Below are positions 57,338 to 64,000 of a stretch of 64,000 nucleotides of DNA, one piece after another; positions within the stretch are counted from its first letter, which is position 1, and each line of letters opens with the position of its first letter. The stretch is from Larix kaempferi (taxonomy: Eukaryota; Streptophyta; Pinopsida; Pinales; Pinaceae), in contig BSBM01000372.1 of assembly GCA_027924585.1 (NCBI GenBank), positions 30,188,001 to 30,252,000 of the forward strand, given 5' to 3'. Both the position numbers and the translations under genes were made by a program. Below the pieces are notes generated by a model. That model saw only the letters and a program-made list of their open reading frames with translations. It did no database searches and was not told the DNA's origin.

Positions 57338-59303
57338 TTACTGCTCTAAGCGCCCCATCAATGGTTTCTGTTTTCCATCCTCAAGATCCTGGATAACCCA
57401 CTGTTGTGCCGAAGATAAGTGGGAGGGTCGACCGTGGCCCCTAGAAAGTTTACGAGGAAGAGGTTTTGTGCCCAATACAGTACCAAGAGGACGGGAAGAT
57501 GTGAGTACAGGAATGTCACGAGAGCGTAGATGGAAACAGATAAGGTTTAAGGGAAGAGTGGCCAAAGCCAGGAGATCCATGGTGCAGACCACAGACAGTG
57601 TAGGGGATTCAGTGGTGTTAAAAGGGGGAGAGGGGAGGTTTTCAAGATTAGTGGGGAAGGGTGTTTCATATGTTCCATCCGAGTGCAAATTTAAAGAAAA
57701 AAATGAAGAGACAAGAGAGGAGGAAAATGGAGGAGGAAAAACATGCGTACCCGAAGAAGGGATAGTGTTGTCACTCAAAGAAAGTGTCGGCTGCAGATCG
57801 GTACCAAGAGTGGCACAATCCATTGGTGGTATTTTAAAAAATGGAGTAGTAGCACTGGTAGCTGTCAGGGGGACCATGGTTGAGTCAGGGGGGGACGAAA
57901 CACCGTGTGTCCGTGAATCTTCGTTTAAACGACCCTCTTTTTGCAGGCCCACATAATGACCCATGATCAATGCCATCCATCCACTTGCGGGAGTACTTTG
58001 TTTTTTGATTGAATGGAAGTCGGAAATGTTTGGCCAAATGACCATAACCGTGGCACCTGTGGCACCGAAACGACACACCTTCATAGTCCAATTTATTTAC
58101 GCGCTGAGCTTGCCCCCAGGTGAAAGTAAGTTGTTCATGAAGGCCATCATGAACGTTGATGGATACCATGATTCTAGCCACCGACAATTTATGGGTGTGT
58201 AAAAATCTCATATCCACATCTATGTAGACTCCCAGGGCATTTCCAATATCTCTGAAGGAGTCCTGGTTCCAGAATTCCTAGGGAAGACCCAGAAGCCGAA
58301 CCCAAACAGGAATGACATCAAACTTCTCTGTATTTGCATAAAATAGTGGCGTCCAGGTTTTGAAGAGAATGGGTGTATTACCCAAGCTCCAATGTGTTTG
58401 TAAGATCCGACCCGCGTCTTCTTTAGTCTTCAATTTGAAGACGAACCAGCCCCTGGATAGAACCATAATCTCGGGTTTATAATCGAGCAGGGTTGACCAA
58501 TTTGAAGCGACCCACTTATCTAGCCCCTCCGAGCTGGGAAATTTCCCCCTTGCGCGCCCAACTATAGCAATTCCTGCCATGTGCAATGATTTTTCCACTG
58601 CGACATTTTTCCCGAAGACAAGGTTTATTTTGTTGCGCGGGTTCTTCCAAAAATTCCCTTTTTGCTTTCATGGGGGAGAGACCTCCCGTCTCCTGTTAGG
58701 TGATAAAGCAGAGCTGATACCCGCAGCAGTATTCAAAGTAGTGGCAGGATCGGAAAGGGTCAAAGACTGTAAGAGTGACTCAAAGAAATCTTCAGCAATA
58801 TTTGAGGCGAGTATCTCAGCAAAAGTGGAGGAAGTTACCAATGATTCAAGCGGATCCCTGAACGACCATCCGCGCTCCGGTAGTTCCGAGAGGAAGGGTG
58901 TGCCGGAAAACTACTCTTTCGAGGAAGGTGTCGAGTGAATGATGGTGGAGTCAGTAGAGAGTGAGAGACCCATGCTTGGAAGCGGTGAGGGTTCAAAAAG
59001 TGAGAAGGTCGAGCCACCAAGCGCCGGAGATAGAGGACGAATAGTGTAGGAGTCAATAGCCGGTGAAGAGGCCATTGGTAACCCGACCCTAGGTGTCAAT
59101 ACCTTCACCGTTCCAAAACCAGATGTCATAGGGGTTGCGATCGGCGAGAAAACTGCTGCAAGACAATTTGTAGAATGTCGCGGTTTGGTAACTCTGGCAT
59201 GGTAAAAAATGGATTTACCCGTAGATGGATCCGTAGAGTAATCCACCTCATCTGAAGCATGGTAAGGCAAGTCCGAGACCGGTGAGGAGTACGGTAGAGC
59301 CAT
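57338..59303 (-). pseudogene. LINE-3 ORF1: DUF4283-like protein
   Basis: The ATG at 59303 opens a Ser/Pro/Thr-rich N-terminal region (59303-58911). Stops at 58908-58910 and near 58675 interrupt the same frame before the DUF4283-like part at 58278-58598 (GLDKWVASNWSTLL, PVWVRLLGLP). The zinc knuckle follows at 57885-58217 in a shifted frame: CHRCHGYGHLAKHF, with the last Cys replaced by Phe. A Ser/Pro/Thr-rich C-terminal region (57338-58084) ends just before ORF2. Confidence 0.75.
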
Positions 59304-59421
59304 AGGGTTTCATGCTTCCGCCAGTAAGCTGTCAGTTGAAAAACGTTTGTTGTAGGTTGCAGCCCCTCAGGGATGCAAAACCCTAAACCTCTCCGCATCT
59401 CCATCATGTCTTCTTCTAATT

Positions 59422-62400
59422 GCTATAGCTATGACAACATTTCTTCTAATGCTCCAATATCTGTCATTTTTGTAAACACATCAATCCTTAAGCTTGGCAT
59501 AATGTACTCCATAGGAATCACAACTTCTTTCCCATATACCATTCTAAAAGGTGTCTAACATGACAAATTTTTACAAGTTGTTCTATATGCCCATAACACT
59601 GATGGTATTCTTAAGTCCCAATCATTGCGGTTCACATTGCATACTTTGGTCAAGGAATTCTCTAAAATTTTATTAAAAGCTTCGACAATTCCATTATCCT
59701 TAGGATGGTATGGTGTAATATTTTGATGGTATATTTGAAAATCCTATGTCAATGCTTCAATAGTCTTGTTTAAGAAGTGAGTCCTTTGATCACTCATTAA
59801 GATCCCAAGACAACCAAACCCGGTAACCAAATTTTCAAATAAGAACCTCTCAACGATCATAGAGCTATAACCCTGAACTGGTTCAGCCTCATCTAACCTA
59901 GTCAAGTAGTCTGTCGTATTTATTATGTACCTAGATCCCGTTCTCTCCGCGAGTGGGTTAATTGGTCCAATCATGTCAATAGCATGTTTGTCAAATTCTT
60001 GCAATGTTACCTAAGGTACTAGAGGCATTTCATATCTTCTTGACGGTTTTCCAACCCTTTGAAATAAATAACAAGACCTATAGTACTCTTTTGCATCCTT
60101 ATGTAATGTAGGCCAACGAAGCCCTGTCCTTAATAATTTCTATATTGTAGCCTTACCTGCATAGTGTCCCCTTGAAACAACATCATGAGACTCTACTAAG
60201 ATCATAGGTCTTTCATGTTCTAGTACACATCTTCTCAAGATTTCATCTGGACCCAATTTATAAATTTGTCCTGCTATAAGTTGATAATTTGCTTCTTTTA
60301 CAACCAAATTCTTCTTTTGTGCCACAACATATTCTCAAGGAGCCATACCTATACTCAAGAACTAAAAAATGTCATCAAAATAATTATGCACCATCCTTAC
60401 TGAAAATAACTTCACATTAGGCAAATCATCATCTAATTGTGCTGGTTCTTCTCATGTCTCCAACCTCGACAAATGATCAGGACCTGCGTTTAACTTACCT
60501 GGTTTGATGACAATTTGAAAATCATATGGTTGGAATTAAAACAACCTCCTACAGATTCCCACTACCAACATTGGCTTATTGAATAGGTATCTAGAGCAGA
60601 ATGGCCAGTATACATTTTAAAATGAGACCCCAACAAATAATGCCTAAATTTCTGCAATGCATATACCATTGTTAAACCCTCTCTTTCTATCGTATTATAA
60701 TTCCTTTCAGTCATTGATAACTTCCTACTAGAAAAATCAATTGGATGATTGATCTATATCTCCCTCTTCATGTTGTGCCAAAACTGCACCCAAAGCTATA
60801 GATGAAGCATCAACATGTACATGAAATTCTTGTATCCAATCTTGAAAGACTAGGATTGGGACAATCACCATATTTTCTTTCAATGTGTCCAAAATCTTCT
60901 GGCACTCCTCATTCCACTAGAATTTAACATCATTTTTCAATAATTTCTCCATAGGAGCAGTAATTTTTGCATATCCTTTAATAAATTTACTATAATAACC
61001 TGTATGTCCCAATGTTGTTCTTACCTATCGCAATGATGTTGGCGATGGAAAATCTATAATAATAACAATCTTGGTAGGATCCATCAAAAGACCCTGTTTA
61101 CATATTTACTATAATAACTTGTATGTCCAATGTTGTTCTTACCTATCGCAATGATGTTGGCAATGGAAAATCTATAATAATAACAATCTTGGTAGGATCC
61201 ATCAAAAGACCCTATTTACATACTACATTTCCTATTTAAATTCCAAAAGGAGCACAAAAAATGCATTTCTTCAAATTTAAAGAGATCTGGTATTGTCTGC
61301 AATGATCCAAAATCAACCTCAAATTCTCGATATGATTCTTCAACAAACTAAAAATGATCCAATCATCGAAGTAAACCTCCAAAAACTTGTGGATGAATTC
61401 CTTGAAAGTTGTGACTACTACCTTGGAAAAAATAGCAGGGGCATTCTTCAAGCCGAATGGCATCACTGTGTATGGGTAACATCCCCAATCTACTGCAAAT
61501 GTAGTCTTATGTCGATCCTCCTTGGAAATCTTGATTTGATGATAACCACAAAACCCATCGGTAAATGAGTGGGCTTCCTGTCCTCCAACGTTCTATATGA
61601 CTTCATCTGTAAAAGGGTGGGGCAATGATTATGTAAGCGTGGATCATTTAACTTTATGAGATTGACACATATACTAACAGTCCTTGTATTCTTATCCTCA
61701 ATGACCATAGGGATAATCCACTTCAACTCTTCAACAAGTTCAATCATTCTTGAATTCGACATTCTTTCAATTTCTACCTTCACCTTCTCTTTATATATTG
61801 GATTTAATATGTAAGGTATTAGCTTAATTGGATCCATATCAGGTTTAAGTGGAATTTTAATCTCTCCTAAGTCACCAACAATATCCTTCATCTCTAAAAG
61901 CTTGGTGGGGAACATATCCTGATACTCATGCAACAAATCAATAATTTTTCCTATAGTCTTGTCATTCCAGTAACCCCCAATATTATCAAACTTATGATTT
62001 CCCTCTAAACCAATATTCACTTTCCTAGTCTTCAAGGGCTATAAAAAGTTAGCAGGTGCTATCTCATGGCGTCCTACACCCTCTGTCTTTGGTATATGCA
62101 AGTAGGCTTGGGTCATCATCTTCTTGGTATCCAGTAATATTATAGCACTCAAATGCCTGCTTAAGTGTCGCAACCCACTCTGGCATGTTATATATAGGTA
62201 AATGCGCTTATTCAAAAAAATTCTCCTTGATAACTTGTAGAGTTGCATCCACTGTTGGAATTTCATCCTTAAAACAAAAAACTACCTTAAAATTCAACAT
62301 CATATTTTCCCACTTTGATGTTCCACGTCACAGTTCCAACTCAGTATACCAATTTCTTGGTATTGTATCCAAGGTATGAACAAACATGTGTGCCCATTCC

Positions 62401-63189
62401 TGCTTAGGAATATACCTACATGTCATAGTGCACTCCATTAAATGTTCAATAGTACTGGTCAAACCATTAAACTTCACCCTGACATACTCAAGTCCTTCCC
62501 CAAATCTAATTTCTAATATCCTTTTACACCGCGAACAACCTTTTATATTATTCTTGTGAGCATTCCACCACCTTGCTTGGGTGGCCTCCAGGGATACATC
62601 TAAAGCTAATACCCTCTGTTGCTATGGAACTTGAAATTCAAAATTGGAAATTAAAGAATCCATATTTTTTAAACCATCATACACAAGTGGGTTACATACC
62701 TTTGTTCCAATCTAGCGCGGATATTTGGAAATGCAAGAACACCTCCTCATAGATACCTCATGTAGTCTATTTTTCCAATTTTCTAGTCTTCATCTGAATC
62801 TGATGCACATGAGTTGATACTACGCCAACTCCATCTGTTGTAGGGTTGATATATTCATCCATTCTTGAAGTCATCTTATAAATATTTTCCATTTCTTGAG
62901 CATCGTTTTCTTCTCTAACAGGTTCAACATATATCTGAACTTCTGGAAGAACTAGGGGTGGAATCACTCAGAATTTTCCTCCTTCAAATGTCATTAGCCT
63001 CTTTTTCAAATTATTAATAGCCCGATTATCCATTGCTTAATCTATTCCAAGTAATGTTTTATAAGGATTAGTATCATCTATAATTTCAATAACTTCAAAA
63101 TCTGAAATGCTTCAAAATCCTTACACCTCGATGAGTACCATTACCAACCTATCAAATTGGACCACTTTTTGCTGATTTGATAACCTTAA
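59422..63189 (-). pseudogene. pol: G4 pol: RT, RNase H and integrase, right of LINE-3
   Basis: From 5' to 3' on the - strand. The RT N-terminal part lies at 61490-62035 (IPLKPDMDPIK, RTVSICVNLIKLND). RT continues at 61236-61466 (MPFGLKNAPAIFSK, box VYFDDW). RNase H is heavily broken between 60500 and 61230. The integrase zinc finger spans 60050-60325 (VESHDVVSRGHYAGK; the second Cys of CxxC reads Phe in CYLFQ). The core is at 59744-60004 (DMIGPINPL, LMSDQRTHF). The stretch 59422-59570 (TPFRMVYGKEV) leads into the piece beyond LINE-3. Confidence 0.8.
60989..61226 (-). repeat. 119-bp tandem duplication inside G4 pol
   Basis: Two copies starting ACTATAATAAC at 60989 and 61108 share AATGTTGTTCTTACCTATCG and CAAAAGACCCT. 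Differences are few. The length is not a multiple of three, so the frame is shifted at the RT/RNase H border. Confidence 0.85.
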
Positions 63190-63567
63190 CTATACCGGTG
63201 ACCATACAAACTTTGGCTTACCCATGTTTTCCCATGTTTGCTTAGTAAGTACGTTTAAATTCGACCTCATATCCAGGATAATAAAATCCATATCATAATC
63301 CCCAACATGAGCACTAAGACGTGTTTCCATACTTGTCCTCTTCTTATGTTGCAAATGATTGAGAGTTCTTTCTTTAACAAGATCTACTATTTCTCTGTCA
63401 CAGTGATCAATCAAACTGCGAAGTTCTTTTACTGCCTTTTCTTCTTTTAGAAAATCTAGATAGCTTTGCAACAAATTATTTAAATGACTTACATTTCTTG
63501 ATGGTCTCTTTGAAATTGAATGATCATATAACGAAGGCATGTCATACACCAGAGCCGTATCATACAT
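63190..63567 (-). pseudogene. pro: G4 protease region
   Basis: Contains STRLSAHVGDYDMDF-like sequence followed by ILDMRSNLNVLTKQTW, the position of the protease active site. In related plant elements this motif reads LDMGSDVNVL or similar, so Gly is replaced by Arg here. An upstream stretch (HLNNLLQSYLDFLKEE) may be a linker from gag. Confidence 0.65.
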
Positions 63568-64000
63568 TGGATGAGCCTCAAAAGTGGATCCTCCTTGATT
63601 TGTCGTAGAGAACTCCCTTTATTCTTCAACATAAGTCTCTTTTTCCTTCTAGGGATTGAACACTGGTGGTCATTCTGGCGCTTTTCTAACCTATGGTCCA
63701 CGCTTCTTTCCTTGTGTTTCCATATCACCTCTTGTTGCATCTTCCCCACATGTGACTACTTCTATAGTAGGTTGCTCTTCTCACTTTTCTACATATATCT
63801 TCTGGACATTCTGGTTCAGGTTTTGATTTCCTTTAGCCTACCACTTTGCTATTAGTTGTGGGAAATCTTCAACAGTATGATCCAATGCTCTACAATACAT
63901 ACATATCGAATAGGGGTTCGGACAATCTCTTTCCAAGTGTCTCGGTTGTCAACAATTATAATAGATTATATAGCCTCTTCATTTTCCAAATCCACCTCTT
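63568..64000 (-). pseudogene. gag: G4 gag C-terminus with two decayed zinc knuckles (continues past window)
   Basis: The - strand of about 63865-63975 encodes two adjacent CX2CX4HX4C knuckles. The first has lost its initial Cys (Tyr) and contains a stop. The second reads CMYCRALDHTVEDF, with the last Cys replaced by Phe. A Lys/Arg-rich, low-complexity linker (63570-63750) follows. The start of gag is outside the window. Confidence 0.65.

Larger units (their letters stand above)
53255..59405 (-). mobile_element. LINE-3: full-length L1-type LINE in G4 integrase
   Basis: A 6.15 kb insertion with a 16-bp target duplication ATGTCTTCTTCTAATT (53239-53254 and 59406-59421). A T run at the left end is the poly(A) tail of the - strand element. 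It carries ORF1, ORF2 and a 5' leader with AGGGTTTTGC, so it is not 5'-truncated. Multiple stops, plus a deletion in the endonuclease, make it inactive. Confidence 0.88.
52970..64000 (-). mobile_element. G4: Ty3/gypsy element, continues past the window end
   Basis: On the - strand, from the right edge: gag zinc knuckles, protease, RT, RNase H and integrase, ending in the integrase C-terminus near 52970. It is split by LINE-3 at 53239-59421. Its 5' LTR lies outside the window and its 3' LTR was not delimited. Stops, frameshifts and a 119-bp duplication show it is dead. It is clearly a different family from G1/G2 and G3. Confidence 0.82.

Noticed and set aside
57468-57956. 162-codon + strand frame
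   Set aside because: Antisense shadow of the Ser/Pro-rich C-terminus of LINE-3 ORF1.
1-64000. CRISPR arrays, bacterial operons, riboswitches
   Set aside because: The window is plant nuclear DNA; the tandem repeats seen have no regular spacer structure.

Overview
This is nuclear DNA from a land plant, and almost all of it is nested, mostly decayed transposable elements. The tRNA-Phe(GAA) and tRNA-Trp(CCA) genes have plant-type sequences. The other coding sequence I can recognise belongs to plant Ty3/gypsy, Ty1/copia and L1-type LINE elements. No ordinary host protein gene is visible. The AT-rich background, long LTRs and deep nesting suggest a large repeat-rich genome; a gymnosperm is plausible, but I cannot prove it from sequence alone.

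Layout. 1-3.0 kb: AT-rich, no gene. 3.04-3.48 kb: a CpG-rich block full of CCACG/CGTGG words. 3.54-6.9 kb: 3' half of a chromovirus-like gypsy element (G1, + strand) with its LTR. 6.92-7.3 kb: a second LTR-like sequence. 7.35-17.3 kb: a related gypsy element (G2, +), split by a 7.1 kb L1-type LINE (LINE-1, - strand, 14-bp target duplication) that carries an extra ORF after its RNase H. 17.1-19.7 kb: AT-rich DNA with three sets of tandem repeats. 19.8-20.5 kb: a tRNA cluster (tRNA-Phe, tRNA-Trp, one full-length tRNA-Phe pseudogene and fragments). 20.5-23.65 kb: a 5'-truncated LINE (LINE-2, +).

24.07-39.93 kb: a foldback (giant inverted repeat) element whose right arm is split by a complete 14.2 kb gypsy element (G3, - strand, TSD ACACC). 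G3 has ~3 kb LTRs that each carry the same decayed ORF; its domain order is PR, RVT_3-type RNase H, RT, RNase H, INT. Two solo LTRs with 5-bp target duplications sit inside G3, one in its 3' LTR and one between PR and the first RNase H. 40.02-45.76 kb: a young, structurally complete Ty1/copia element with two 688-bp LTRs, TSD GTAGA and one in-frame stop. 45.8-49.5 kb: AT-rich, no gene. 49.6-52.5 kb: decayed coiled-coil coding sequence on the - strand. 52.97 kb to the window end: a gypsy element (G4, -) from integrase C-terminus back to gag zinc knuckles, split by a 6.15 kb full-length LINE (LINE-3, -, 16-bp target duplication).

The insertion order can be read from the nesting: foldback element, then G3, then two solo LTRs; G2, then LINE-1; G4, then LINE-3. 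The leads I rate highest are the ORF carried by both G3 LTRs, the third ORF of LINE-1, and the foldback element interrupted by G3. Domain names come from motif recognition by eye; no database search was possible.
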